Assembly: GCA_946807835.1 (NCBI GenBank)
Contig: OX327691.1
Location: forward strand, 1,190,188 to 1,254,187
Direction of reading: 5' to 3'
Source of the DNA: Ailanthus altissimus
Taxonomy: Eukaryota; Streptophyta; Magnoliopsida; Sapindales; Simaroubaceae
Length of the DNA stretch: 64,000 bases
Shown piece by piece: positions 46,961 through 58,989 of this stretch. Under the pieces are notes generated by a model. That model searched no databases. It saw only the letters and a program-made list of their open reading frames with translations, and was not told where the DNA came from. Both the position numbers and the translations under genes were made by a program. Position 1 is the stretch's first letter. Each line of letters begins with the position of its first letter.

Positions 46961-47600
46961 ATACGGCCTTAGTTTCTGGAGATGATTCAAAGTAGTTTTA
47001 TTTTGTATTATTGTTACTTTGCACTCAGAATTGGACCATTTAATGAAAGAATGATGTTTTTATACTTCCTTTGGTCTTGGTATTTGTGTCTCTTGCTTGA
47101 AAAAGGTTATCTATTCTATTTATATGCTTCCCAGAGGTGAAAGGAATAAGAGGGGAATCCTTCTTCCTTTTGAACCCTGTTATTTCTGTACTTTTATTTT
47201 TTTGAACTTCGATGGCTTTTTCATATTGAGAGGAAGGTGACGAAGGTTTAGTCTCTCTTGATCATTTCTTCTGATTTTGAACACTGATTGTTTTTTAATA
47301 TTGAAATTCTAAAATCTGGAGGTTTTTTAAGGTTGAGAGGAATTTGGTGGGGACCTTCTCATTCTCGGTCCTTTTTCTAGATTTTGGATCTGTGAGTGTG
47401 CTTAAGGGATGAGAGAAGGGCGGTGGGATCCTCATTCTTCTCGAGCTTTTTTTTTTCTATTTCTAGAACCTTGGGTTTTGGTAAAGAGGAAGGTGGTGAG
47501 AACCTTCTTTCTTTCAAACTTTCTTTTATTTTTGAATTTAATACTGTCAAAAGGTGATAGAAGAGTAGTGAGACCTTCATTCCTATTTGAATCTTTCCTT
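46961..47600. other. Degenerate 3' region of the Tat-like element
   Basis: T-rich DNA with repeated GAGAGGAAGGTG...ACCTTC-type blocks spaced 60-120 bp, which look like diverged relatives of the minisatellite that follows. No ORF with a family match. Confidence 0.4.
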
Positions 47601-47819
47601 ATATCTTTGTTTCTTATAGAGGGAAGATACTAAGTGCTCTAGTCCATCAGAAATGCGCATACACTATGTGCTCAGGGATGAAAGGTACTAAGTATTTCAG
47701 TCCATTCGAAAGGCTTTATATAATTGTATGCTTACGGAGGGAAGTTACCAAATACTTCAATCCTTTCGAGAGGATTTATGTATCATTATGCTTACAGAGG
47801 GAAGGTGCCAGGTACTACA
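47601..47819. repeat. Minisatellite, about 61-bp unit, left part
   Basis: Three to four units with the consensus pieces GAGGGAAGGTACCAAGTACT, CAGTCC, TTCGAAAGGCTTATGTA and ACTGTATGCTTAC. Interrupted by solo LTR L and continued at 50316. Confidence 0.8.
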
Positions 47820-50315
47820 TGTTGGAGATGGTACTTATGTGTAATTCCAATATTGTATAAATATTAATTATTTAATATTTATACAATAAACATTTTAAAT
47901 AGTATCATTAATATTAAATATATATATATATGGTAAGATGCTTGTAATGTTTCAGACATTGTATTAATTTGAAAGAGTTCAGATCAGGTCTAAAAGAGTT
48001 TAGACCAGGGCTGAGAGTTAGCAACGCTGAAAGTTATAATTGCTCAGAGTTAGGTCAGGTAAGAGTTAATGGGTTATAATAGTCATCGATATCTAAAGAG
48101 TTAGTGTCTCGTCTGAAATGAGACAACGACTAGAGAATATATTAACAATGACATAGTTGTAAAAAGTTACAAGCGTTGTTAGGAAATGTCATTGTACAAG
48201 TATGTTTGAATTACAAGTTCTTGATCTATTTCTACCAATGCAGGGTCTGTCTAGAGGAACCTTATTAGATATATATCAGTGTATGTCTATATTTAGATGG
48301 TTCAGATGGTTAATCTTAGCAAACCATGAGCCTAAAGGAAGCTCGTATAGATATACATGTATTTAGTTATGATTGGGTACTGAACAGAGTCAATAAAGAC
48401 CTCCAATAGATATCCCATAAATCCTTCAGTGGAGTGTCTTTTCAAGTTGAGTAGTATTCGTGGTCCTTTAACCTGAGTACCATAGTGGACTTTTGAGTAA
48501 TCCACTATACTTAGGTTCCACGCATATTAGAGACCTTTCATAGTCTGACCGTTGGGTCTCGTTGGGTATGATCTGATGCTCTTGGAGTTCAGTGTGTATA
48601 GATATGAAATCTGTCTGCTCTTATGGGTGAGTTGAATATCTTAATGCTCCAAGATTATATTCTAAGAAGTCTTATGGCCACAAGCATAAAAACCCAAAAA
48701 AAGAGTTTTTCTGAGGGATAAATAATATTGTAAACGTATTTACAAATATTATTTATGGAATACAAATTTAAGAGATAAGTTTGTAGTTGAGTAATAGGAG
48801 ACTTGACAGTATTGATCTATGTCTCTACTTTTCCAGAATATAAATGACAGAGGGATTGTATAAATATGGATTAACCTCAACATGTATGGTTTAACACGCT
48901 ATTTTGTTATCCATAACGTGTGTGTTGGGCATCGGTTATGAACTTACATAAGATTTTCGTAAGATAAAATAGGTATAAACCTATGGAGTCTCACTATATA
49001 AAATGTACTCATTGAGCACTGAAGTAGCTTACCGAATTGAATTGTTCAATCTGAGAAGTTTTTAGAAAATATGAATTTATTTTAAGATCTCTTGGAGAGT
49101 AGTTAGGATTTAAGTGTTAAACTCAAGATTGTGCCAAGTGAGACCTGACACATTAATTTACCAAGTTTATGGCATATATTATGCCATTAATTTGTAATGA
49201 CCCAGCACGTGGCAGTGGTAGTTATAGCTATTATTTAAATAAAATAATAGTTGTTTCATTTAAAAAAAAAAGAATTCAATCATTTATTTATTTCAAAGTC
49301 TTTTAATAAATAATTAGAATTTAAGTATTAAACCTAGAATTGTGCCAAGTGAAACTTGACACATTAATTTACTAAATGTATACCACATATTATGTCACTA
49401 ATTTGTAATAGCACAACACGTGATAATATAATTTATATTATTTTATTAAAATAAAAATAAATAGCAATAAAATAATTCAGCCTTTTAACATATCAAATGA
49501 ATATGATTATTTGATTAAATTTCTTGCACACGTGTTCTTTTTCAATTGGTTGAATCAAAAGCTAATGATTATGTGTTGAAATTTTATTGGCCAAAATTTG
49601 CTTAAAGCAAAATGATTTTATTTAAAGCTTTGTAAAGAGATTCGATACATTCCGCCATTTACTATTATTTAAATGAATTTGATTTATTTAAACAATTTCC
49701 ACCACTGGTTCTTATTTGACTGGCCATTTCAAAAGCAATTATAGAATGTAACTAAAGCAAGAGGTGGCGTTTCTGTAAGGGAAAGCCACTAATTTCCTTT
49801 TGGTGAAGCACCGATTTTTAGCCAAGTGACTAAGCTTTCTTCTTGCTTTGTCATCCTTTACAAATGTCACACAATTATGCTTCATGTAATTGATTCAAGT
49901 GGCGGCTTTGTTGAATATAAATATGGCCCAATTTATTTGCAACTTATTGCATTAAGAATTCATTTTTGAAATGAATTGGAATTTGTCAAATGCTTTTAGT
50001 TAAGTGTTAACTAAAAAGCATTTTTAAGTATAGTTACCTAGTTTGAGATATATATATATATATATATTTGAAGTAAGAATTGCTTCAATATTTTTTTTAG
50101 AAAGAGAAAGATATTATTCTAGTTTGAGTAAACTCGCCATGTCCTCAATTAGAATTGTTAAAGTATGTTTCAAGAGTAAGTCTTTTAATCTCATAAGTAT
50201 TATAAGATAATATTGTGTATTAATTCCACTGCGTATTATTGCATGTGAGATGTGTAATAAAATAAAAATTAAAAAATACACATATTCACTTGATACACAA
50301 CACACCCACATAACA
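47820..50315 (+). repeat. Solo copia LTR L (2496 bp)
   Basis: Starts TGTTGGAGATGG, ends CACCCACATAACA. Flanks CTACA (47815-47819) and CTCAA (50316-50320) match at three of five bases. It sits within the minisatellite, which continues in phase on the other side. A TA run lies at 50048-50068. Confidence 0.8.
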
Positions 50316-51075
50316 CTCAAATCTTTTCGAAAGGCTTATGAAACTATATGCTTAGGGAGGGAAGGTACCAGGTACTCCAATTCCTCTACAAGACTTATGT
50401 AACTGTATGCTTGTAGAGGGAAGGTTGAGTACTCAAGTTCTTTCAAAAGGCTTATGAAACTATATGCTTGCACAGGGAAGGTGCCAAGTACTCCAATTCT
50501 TTGAAAGACTTATGTAACTATATGCTTACGGAGGGAAGGTACCAGGTACTCCAGTCTTTTCAGAAGGTTTATATAACTGTATGCTTACAAAGGGAAGGTA
50601 CCAAGTACTCCAGTCCCTCCAGAAGGCTTATGAAATGGTATGCTTGTAAAAGAAAGGTACCAAGTACTTTAGTCCCTCCAAAAGGCTTATGTAACTGTAT
50701 GTTTATAGAGGTAAGGTACCGGGTACTCTAGTCCCTTCAAAAGGCTTATGAAACTGTATGCTTGTGAAGAGAAGATACCAGGTACTCTAGTCTCTTTGGG
50801 TTATTGAAGGTATGAGAGGAAGGTACAAGGCATTTTATCCTCTCATAATTGTGACATGTATCTATAACTTCATAGAGGGAAGGTACCAAGTACTCTAGTC
50901 CCTCTGGGTTTTTTGAGGTGTGAGAGAAAGGTACCAGGTACTTCAATCCTCTCACAACTATGTCTTTAACCTTGTGGAGGAAAGGTACTAAGTACATCAG
51001 TCCCTCTAGATTATTTTTTTCTAAGGTATGCGGGGAAGGTACTAGGTACTTCAGTCCCCTCACACATTATCGTTA
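50316..51075. repeat. Minisatellite, about 61-bp unit, right part
   Basis: About twelve units, each with GGGAAGGTACCAGGTACTCC or a variant; the GGTACC core is self-complementary. The last units (from about 50800) change to a form with CCTCTGGGTTATT and GTGAGAGG. Both strands stay open for long stretches (plus 50468-50731; minus 51063-50746 with repeated GLKYLVPS-type peptides). This comes from repeat length and composition and is not evidence of a protein. Confidence 0.85.
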
Positions 51076-51129
51076 GTGCTTCACAATTCAAAAGAACTTT
51101 TTATTGAAAAATAATTGAAATTATTCTTA

Positions 51130-51174
51130 CATGAAGAATCGTTTCAGCTTCGAAATATTCCATGAAGTTGGTAT
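51130..51174 (-). pseudogene. Tat-like integrase C-terminus, piece after insertion I
   Basis: Reverse complement reads PTSWNISKLKRFFM, the usual end of Tat-lineage integrase (TWNxxHLKRYY type). It continues directly from 53205, with the GGTAT duplication between. Confidence 0.7.
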
Positions 51175-53199
51175 TGTTAGGGTTGTACCTACGTGCCATC
51201 TCAATTTTGTATGAATATTTGATATCTATACAGAGTATATTTTGTTATATCGCTAATTACTTTTTAATTATATGGTTTAATGCTTGTTACGCTACAGACT
51301 CTGTACTATCTGAAAAAGTTCGGATACGGTCTAAAGGAGTTTAGACTGATGTTAAGAAATAGAAAATATTCCAAGAGTTGGAATATTGTCTGTAGTGGGA
51401 CAAAGACCTCAAAATATGCTAATAATGATATAGTTACAAGAGTTGTAATAGGTTGCTAGGATGTGTCATTATGCAAACATATTCTTAAATACATAGTTCC
51501 TGATCTATTAGTAGATCTTATTAATTTACATAGATCAGTGTATATCTATATCTATAGGGTACAGTTGGTTGATCTTAGCTGACTAGGATTTTGGAGATTG
51601 TATAGACATACAGGTATTTAGTTAGGACTGAATACTGAACAGACTCATGAGGACCCCAATAGACATCCTATGTTGCTGTCAATGGATCGAGTTGAGTAGT
51701 AGACATGGTCTTCTGACCTGAGCACCACGGTGGGCTTGTGAGTGATCCATCATGCTTTGGTTCTATGCATGTTAGAGACATTTCATGGTTTGACCGCTGG
51801 GTGTCGCTAGGTATGGTCCGATGCTCATGGAGTCCGGTGTGTACAGATATGGGATCCATCAGCTCTCATAGGGAGTTATATATCTAGATGCTCCAAAATA
51901 GTATCTCAAAAAAATCTTATGACCGTAAGCAGTTAACTCGGAAAGGTGTTTCCATGGGTTAAACAATATGGCAAAGAGTTTTGCTCATATTGTTCAATTG
52001 AGATACCATTCCAGAGATAGGTTTATTGATGAGCTATGAGGATTTGACAGTGTGGATCTATGTCCCATCACATTCAAGATATATATGATGGAAGGACTAT
52101 ACGTATACGTTGTAATCTCAACTTGTATGGTTCAACGCGCTGATTTGTAATATTCGTGACGTGTGCGTGGGGCATGGCTCATGAACTTATGGAATAGTTC
52201 CATTTGATGAATTGGGCATGAATCTAGGGAGTCTCACGATATAGAGTATACTCGTTGTGCACTGGGGTAGAGTACTGGATTAAATTGCTTAATCTAGTAA
52301 TATCCAACGTAACTACGAGAATGCGTGCGTGTCTATATTTAAGTGTTAAATACAATAATTAGTCAATAATTATTATTCACTAATTGTAAAATAACACGTA
52401 ACGCATTGTAGACTCTCGATTGACTTTACTCGAGTATGAGATTTGGTGGGACCCGCTAAAGGGTATACTTGGTAACTATTTATAAGGGATAAAATAATTA
52501 TTTCACACTTTAATTATTTAAATATTAAATAATTAAAATATTTCTAATAAAATATCTTATTTTATAATATTATATTTATAATAATATAATATATATATAA
52601 TGCATGATAGTTGTCATGCATTATATATATAATATTATTACTTTATTTATTTATTTATTTATTTTTGCCACATATGGCTATTATATTAATATTATATTGT
52701 AATATTATTTCTAAATGAAAAATGAGATATATGTGTGAAAGAAATGGAATACATTTGGGAGAGAAATTGAAGAAGTATTTTTTTTTTCTTTACATTTCCG
52801 TTTTTGCTCTAACAAGAAACAGAAGCAATTGTTGTTTCCTTTGTCTACAAAAGAACCATGAGAAAGAATGAGCAAGTTTAGAACCTGACATTTGGGATTA
52901 AGTGTTAATCCTATATTGGATTAAGGAGTTGTTGTTCTAACTTATCAAGCTTACCAAATTTGATAACTAGAATTAAGAAGGAGAACAACTCCAGGCAAAC
53001 TTTGAAAGAAAACGTGTAAAATATTACACGTATTGGTAATTTCTCAATTTTATTATTTATATATTAATTTGATTAATATATGATTGGTTTGTTAATTGTA
53101 TGTTTTATAATTCTGTTGCGTTAAAATATGTATTAGATGCGTATTTTACAATTAACACATTACCACATGCATACAATTGTGCACAGTTGATCCCCTATA
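51175..53199 (+). repeat. Solo copia LTR I (2025 bp)
   Basis: Starts TGTTAGGGTTG, ends GATCCCCTATA (CA changed to TA). Perfect duplication GGTAT (51170-51174 and 53200-53204). Belongs with element C's LTR type. Contains a long AT palindrome at about 52580-52637. Confidence 0.9.
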
Positions 53200-53204
53200 G
53201 GTAT

Positions 53205-54600
53205 ATCTCATTCTTCTATGGTTTGTAGTAAGCAGGCGCCTCGGTCTATCTTCTTGATGACTTTGTAGGATCTTTCCCATGTTTCACTCATTTTGCCGGC
53301 ATTTTTTTCTCTATTGATGTCTAGAGCTTTCCTTAACACTAGGTGGCCTTTGTTGACGATACTTTTTTAATTGTTTGCTCTCATTTTTTTCATACTCCTC
53401 TTATATATTACTGTGTGGATTGCGGCAACGTCCCTAGCTTCATTTACCAGATCTTTGGTGAGGGTTAAAGCTTCGTTGTTCAGTTGTAAGTTGATCATCC
53501 TTGTCCGTAGAGTCGGAAGGAAATCTTCTATAGAGAGCATAGTTTCCGTCTTATGCATTAGTGCGTAGGGCAAGTTGTTGGTGGATCTTTTCTCAGTTGT
53601 TCTGTATGCCTAGGACACCTGGTAGTTCTTCCAACCATCTTCCTTTTTTCCTCTAAAGTTTTTTCTTCAAAGAAGTGAAGATCATTTTGTTTATGATTTT
53701 CGCTTGGCCGTTCCCTTATTGGTAGCTTCTGGAGGAGAATTTTTGCTCAATCTTGTATGTTCTACAGAAGGCTATTACTATAATACTAGTGAACTACCTC
53801 ACATTTTCTGACACTAGTACTTATGGCATCTCAAATCTTGTTATGATATTAACTTAAAGGAACTTCTTCACTTTTAAGCCAGTTATGTTGCTATAGGCTT
53901 CCGCTTCCACCTATTTGGTAAACTAGTCAGTTGCTAGCAACACAAATCTCTTTTCTTCTATGGCCATAGGCAATGGTCCGACAATGTTTATCCCCCACTG
54001 GATGAATGGCCATGGATTGAAAATAGTGTATGGGCTTTCTAGAGGGAGGTGTATGAGTGGTGCATGCTTATAGTATTTTTTGCATTTTTTGACATAGGAC
54101 AAGGCTTCATTATTAAGTGTAAGTCAATAGTACCCTTGCTTCAGAATCTTGTGTGTTAGTGTCCGCCCACTTGAATGATTTTTACAAGTTCTTTTGTTTA
54201 CTTTTTCCTATATTTTTTGTCCTTCATCATTAGGTATACACTTGAGGTATACTACTAAAAATGCTCTTCTATAAAGGGCATCCTCGTGAAGGGTTAACCT
54301 TTCAACTTTACTTTTGAGCTTTCGTGCTTCCTTCCTACCTTCTGGGAGATTTCCATCACATAGGTAATTTAAGTAAGGAGTCATCCAATTTTGAGGGGGA
54401 TCTATTTTTATGCAGTTTATTTCTTAAAGGGCAGTCCATTCCTTCATTATGGTTTTATCTTTGGCTAGAAATGGGACCAGCATGCTTGTCGTTGTGTCTG
54501 AAGCTTCTTTAGCTAATCGATCAGCTTCTGTATTTTTAGTTTGTAGTATCTGTTTGATCGACACCTCGTCCAGCATCTGGGCTATCTCCTTCGCCTAGTG
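53205..54600 (-). pseudogene. Tat-like Ty3/gypsy integrase remnant
   Basis: Read on the minus strand. 53573-53367 keeps an open stretch (MPYALMHKTETMLSIEDFLP, later NEARDVAAIHTVIYKRSMKK) typical of the region after the integrase core, followed by LVLRKALDINREK and SETWERSYKVIKKI. The core upstream of it, 53600-54500, is degenerate. Integrase inserts the element copy; this one is dead. Confidence 0.75.
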
Positions 54601-54914
54601 GATGTAGCTTTTCATCATGTTTTCTTTTACTACGTAGTCACCATTTCATTAGAAGTGACTAATGCTGAGTCGATATAGATCTGCAACTTTCTTACCAATA
54701 GTTGGGAGGGTAGAATTAGCCCTTTAATTAGAGCTTTATATTTTGCCTCCCTGGAGGTAATTTTGCTACTTGTTCTTGGATGAGGCCTTCTGGACTTTTG
54801 ATTCTGATAACTAAGCCTACTCATTTTTGGTTGGAGGAGCTGTCTATGTGTATTCGCTACAGTTCCATGCTTTTAGTAGATTCTACAGTAAGCATTTCCT
54901 CCTCTACCTCTGAC
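54601..54914 (-). pseudogene. Second (archaeal-type) RNase H of the Tat-like element
   Basis: Open stretch 54824-54630 with TSREAKYKALIKGLILPSQL and LQIYIDSALVTSNE matches the NEAEYEAL and DSQLV motifs of the additional RNase H. A second RNase H between the canonical one and integrase is the hallmark of the Tat lineage. Two acidic positions are recognisable; the domain is broken at its start. Confidence 0.7.
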
Positions 54915-56350
54915 TTACATTCTAGGAGAAAATCTGCTAAAGCTTGTCTTAATAGTAGTTATGGGTTTATACTCTTTGTCCATATGGATAAGTCCCAATG
55001 CCATCTTTGTCATTCTGCCAACTACTTCAGGTCTTGAAAGTATTCTTTTTAAGGGGTAAAAGGTAAGGATGACAATTGAATAAGTTTTAAAGTAATGCTT
55101 AAGTTTGTTATTGGCTTGGACTAAGGCAAGCCCTAACTTTTTGGCTGGTGTGTATCTAGTTTCAGGACCTGTCTGTACTTTATTGGTATAGAACATGAGA
55201 TGTTGTTGCTTTCCCTTTTCCCGAAAGAGAACTATGCTAATTGCTACCTTGGATACTACTAGATACATGTACAGTGTTTTATGCGGTGCTAGTGAAGACA
55301 AAATTGAAGGCTTCCCCAAGTATTCTTTTAACTTATGTAGTGACTCGTTTGTTTTTACACTTATAGGTGTCTTCTTTTTTTCTTGATTGCTTGGAAGAAA
55401 GGCCGACATTGGTCAGACATCTTGGAGATAAAGTGATTGAGGGTGACTATCCTTTTTATCAATATCTTCCTTTCTTTGTGTGTTTATGGGATCGTTTTAT
55501 TTCAAAGTGCTTGGACTTATACTAGACCAGCTTCTATTTCTTTGGCATCTATCATGTGGCCTAGGAAGGTTCTAGATGATATTTTGATTAAGCATTTAGT
55601 TGGATTTAAGCGTAGCTGGAACTTTTGCAAGGTTTTGAAAACTTCTTATAGGTCCGGCATGTGATATAAAGACTTGTTGCTCTTGACCATGGTATCGTTT
55701 ATATAGGATTTTACTATTCTTCCCATAAGGTTCCCAAAGACCTTTGTTATTAACAACTAGAAGGTAGCTCCAACGTTCTTTTATTTGAATAGCATCACTT
55801 TATAGCAACAGATTCCTTTTTTTAGTTATGAAACTAGTTTTTTCCTGTTCCTTTAGATCCATTTTAATCTAGTTATAATGATTATAAGCATCTAGGAACA
55901 ATAGCCTTTCGTATCCTACAGTTGCGTCTCTCATCTGATCAATCTTTGAAATGGGGAATGAGTCTTTAGAAGTTACTTTGTTCAGGTTTGTGTAATTTAT
56001 ATAGACTTTCTATTTTTTGTTCTTTTTGGGCACTACTATGATGTTTGCTAACCAATCGAGGTAGTGTACTACTCTAATGAAGCTTACTTTAAGAAACCTA
56101 TCTACTTCTTCGCTGATTATTTTGTTCCTTTTTGGTGTAAATCTTCTCTGCTTCGATTTTATAGGTCAAAAGTCTTTTCGGAGACTGAACTTGTGTTTTA
56201 TGACTTCTGGATTGATTCTAGGTATACCTTGTGTGACTAGGCAAAGATATCCTAGTTTTGTTGTTGAAGTTAAATAAGAGCCTATTTTTATGTTTTGTTT
56301 AGCATGGTTCAAACCCTTACTTTCTTGTATGGCTGCAACGGGTTGAGTGT
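54915..56350 (-). pseudogene. Tat-like reverse transcriptase and RNase H remnant
   Basis: RT text near 56080-55900 (VVPKKNKK, INYTNLNKVTSKDSFP, YERLLFLDAYNHYN). The catalytic loop near 55704-55678 reads YINDTMVKS, i.e. the first catalytic Asp is Asn. RT end at 55640-55560 (LNPTKCLIKISSRTFLGHMI). 55409-54915 is open and carries the RT connection and first RNase H (LKEYLGKPSIL, LYMYLVVSKVAISIVLFREK, then ETRYTPAKKLGLALV). Several stops upstream. Confidence 0.8.
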
Positions 56351-56915
56351 TACCTTTTCTATTTCTTCTGTGTGAGGAGGAATGTATTTCTCTATTTTTT
56401 TCTTCTTCTTAAGGTAATGTATTCGACCAAACATCTTGTAATTGCTATTGTTGTTAGGGATCCTTTAATTGTTAGAAGCGAACACCTACTTCCTTATCGA
56501 AATAATGGCTTTTACAGTTCATCCCTTCCTACTCGCTCTAAAGGTCAACCATGTAAGACCTATATTACGTGCTGGCTTACCACTGCACATGCAACTTTTG
56601 TTTCCTTTAATTCTTTGATGAGCTTTTTATTCTCTAGTGGTTCTTCTATCACAGAAAGGACTTTAGTTTAGTTATAGGCGTATATTGGATTATATAAGGA
56701 CCCGTGAACCACATTTAGTATTTTGGTAACTATGTTTTTTACTTTAGTTACCTTCACAGTGGAAGCCCTTACTTCTTTCTGATTATTCGTGCTTGTTTGC
56801 TCTAGTTCTATTTTTACTCAAAAACTTTTTAGGAAGCCACTCCTCATCAGAGTATTGATTTGCCTAATTAGAGCTAAGCATGTAGACAACTTATGCCCTT
56901 TTTTTTCCATGGAAT
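56351..56915 (-). pseudogene. Tat-like gag end and protease remnant
   Basis: Minus strand. FHGKKGHKLSTCLAL near 56910-56870 is the distal part of a gag zinc knuckle, followed by INTLMRSGFLKSF as in Tat gag. The protease region follows with no intact active site that I could read. The element breaks off at about 56915 against the plus-strand LTR piece of H. Confidence 0.6.
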
Positions 56916-57165
56916 GGGTATAGGTTAATTAGGTCTAATATTTTCATCTTTCAAACTTAATATTTGTTAATTTAAATTAAGTTATGTGGTTTTTTATGTG
57001 CTTTATTGTTATTTTTTAGGTTTAGAGTCAATGAAAAAAATAGAGATGAAAATCTAAGAAAATAAGACAAAAACATCAAAGTACTATAATACTATATTTA
57101 CAATATTTTTGCTACAGTGCCTAGCGCTGTAACTCAAAAACAGTATGTACAATGCCTATAATCTA
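56916..57165 (+). repeat. Element H 5' LTR fragment (LTR start only)
   Basis: From about 56922 it matches the LTR at 61676 (GTCTAATATTTTCATCTTTC against GTATAATATTTTCATCTTCC) for about 240 bp, including a GC-motif remnant (GCCTAGCGCTGTAACTC). It then passes straight into gag, so the rest of the LTR, the primer-binding site and the gag start are deleted. Confidence 0.7.
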
Positions 57166-58620
57166 GTGCCATATAACCTTTAAAGGACAGAGCTAAGAGT
57201 TTATTGATGTCATTGCCGTCAGGATCTATATCGACGTAAGAGGATTTAGCATAGAAATTCTTAGCCAAATTTTTTACACTAGCAAAGCAATAAAAATGAG
57301 GAATGACATCACCTCATTTAATCAGATTGATAGAGAGTCTTTGTATAAGGCATGAGAGCGCTTCAAGGACATATTAAAAAAGTGTCCTCACCATAAAGTT
57401 TCTAAATAGCTATTAATCCAAACGTTTTACAATGGATTAGGGGGTTATTTAAAGACTATTGTAGATGCTGTTGCTAGATGAGCTTTAACGAATAAGTCTA
57501 TAAATGAGGCTTATGATTTATTAGAGAAAATGGCGTCAAATAGTTACCAATGGCCAGCTAAGAGAATTACACCCAAGAGAGTCGCCAGTGTAAATGAGAT
57601 TGACGCATTCAATACATTGATATCACAAATCAACTTCTTATCCAAGAAGTTTAATGCATTGAACGCCGTCAAAACCTATCAAGTGACATGTGACTTTTTT
57701 GGTGAATGGGCGGTGCATGGAAGCAAATTCTATGGGCAATTTTAACCGACAACCACCTAACCTACATTCTAACTTCTATAATCCGAGGTAGAGAGATCAT
57801 CCAAACGTCTCCCGACGTTACAACCAAGAGCAGCCATCTAGACCAATAAATCCCCCAGGATTCCTACCACCATAAGAGATGAAACCGATATTGGAAGATA
57901 TGTTTATGTAATACATGAAGTCCAATGATGATATCCTATAGAATCATTCAACATCCTTAAAGAATTTAGAGGTCTAAATGGGACAACTTACTGCTACAAT
58001 TAATAGGAGATCTTAAGGCACTTTACCAAGCGATACTGAGACAAATTCAAGAGGGAATATAGAGAAATGCTAAGCCATTAACTTGAGAAGTGGTAAGATC
58101 TTACAAGAGAACACATCCACACCACCACCATCAAGTATAAAAGAGAAGGAAGTGCAGCAATATAGATCGCCTATTCCTTTTCCTTAAAGGCTACAGAGGC
58201 GTTAAACAAGTGCAGAAACTGGTATTAAAGTGTAGCAACATTCTAAGGTGCAGAAAAATGACAATACAACAGAAAATACTAGTAACAAATAGCAGAATTA
58301 GCCCATGCACACTATATTACTTTACTGTTGCAACATTAATATGGTACCACTAAACACCCAAAAGTTCAAAGACATGAAGATGATGAATCCTCACATAAAA
58401 AAGAAGGTGTTAAGGTATAAAAAAGAAGAAAGAAGAAAAAGAAGAAGCATGGAAGAGAGGATGGAAAAGAATGGCACAAGAGAAACACTTCATCGGTCTA
58501 AGATTCAAGTCTTTCCAAAGAAGCATGAGGAGAAAGAGAAAAAAGTTGTTGCCCAAGATCTAATAAAGAAGATGTGAAATCTGAAAGAAATAAAGCCTAA
58601 CAAGCTCACATATAAAGATG
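57166..58620 (+). pseudogene. Element H gag, Athila-like Ty3/gypsy
   Basis: Reads LKDRAKSLLMSLPSGSIST, FLAKFFTLAKQ, then ITSFNQIDRESLYKAWERFK and DILKKCPHH, the characteristic Athila/Tat-type gag block. 57530-57745 is open (KMASNSYQWPAKRITPKRVA). Later text has MGQLTATINRRS and GTLPSDTETN, also typical of Athila gag. The C-terminal part 58305-58577 is Lys/Glu-rich. Stops and frame changes break it. No protease, RT or integrase follows, so the element is non-autonomous by deletion. Confidence 0.7.
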
Positions 58621-58989
58621 CTTTCACGATTGACTTTGATCCTCTATAAGAATAAAAAGAACCCTGCCAAGCCAATGGTATTAAATCAAGCGCTTCTTGG
58701 GCTCCCAAGAAATTTTTATTTTTATTCGCTTAGTTTCCTTTTTTTTTTGTTAGAAATAAAGCAAGCAAACATTCAAGGAAGCAGCACAAGCATTTGCAAG
58801 CGTTGGAAGTAAAGAAATCGCAATCACATTCATTAGAAAATAACGTTGCAATGTTTTAACTTTAGTTATCAAATGGGTTTTTCTTACTTTTAAATTTATT
58901 TTTAGACATTGAGGACAATGTCTAATTTAAGTTTGGGGTGAGAAATATACTTTTCTCTATTCAGTTTGCTGTATGCTTTGATTGATTGT
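58621..58989 (+). other. Element H region after gag with a polypurine-like tract
   Basis: Contains GAGGACAATGTCTAATTTAA followed by GTTTGGGGTG (about 58911-58942), a conserved non-coding signature of Athila/Tat elements. No ORF. Pol should lie between gag and this tract but is absent. Confidence 0.5.

Noticed and set aside
50746..51063. Minus-strand ORF of 105 codons with repeated GLKYLVPS peptides
   Set aside because: It is the translation of the minisatellite; the unit length and composition keep it open, and the other strand is open too.
47601..51075. Regularly spaced repeats that could suggest a CRISPR-like array
   Set aside because: Units are contiguous and diverged without unique spacers, in a plant genome and inside a retroelement.
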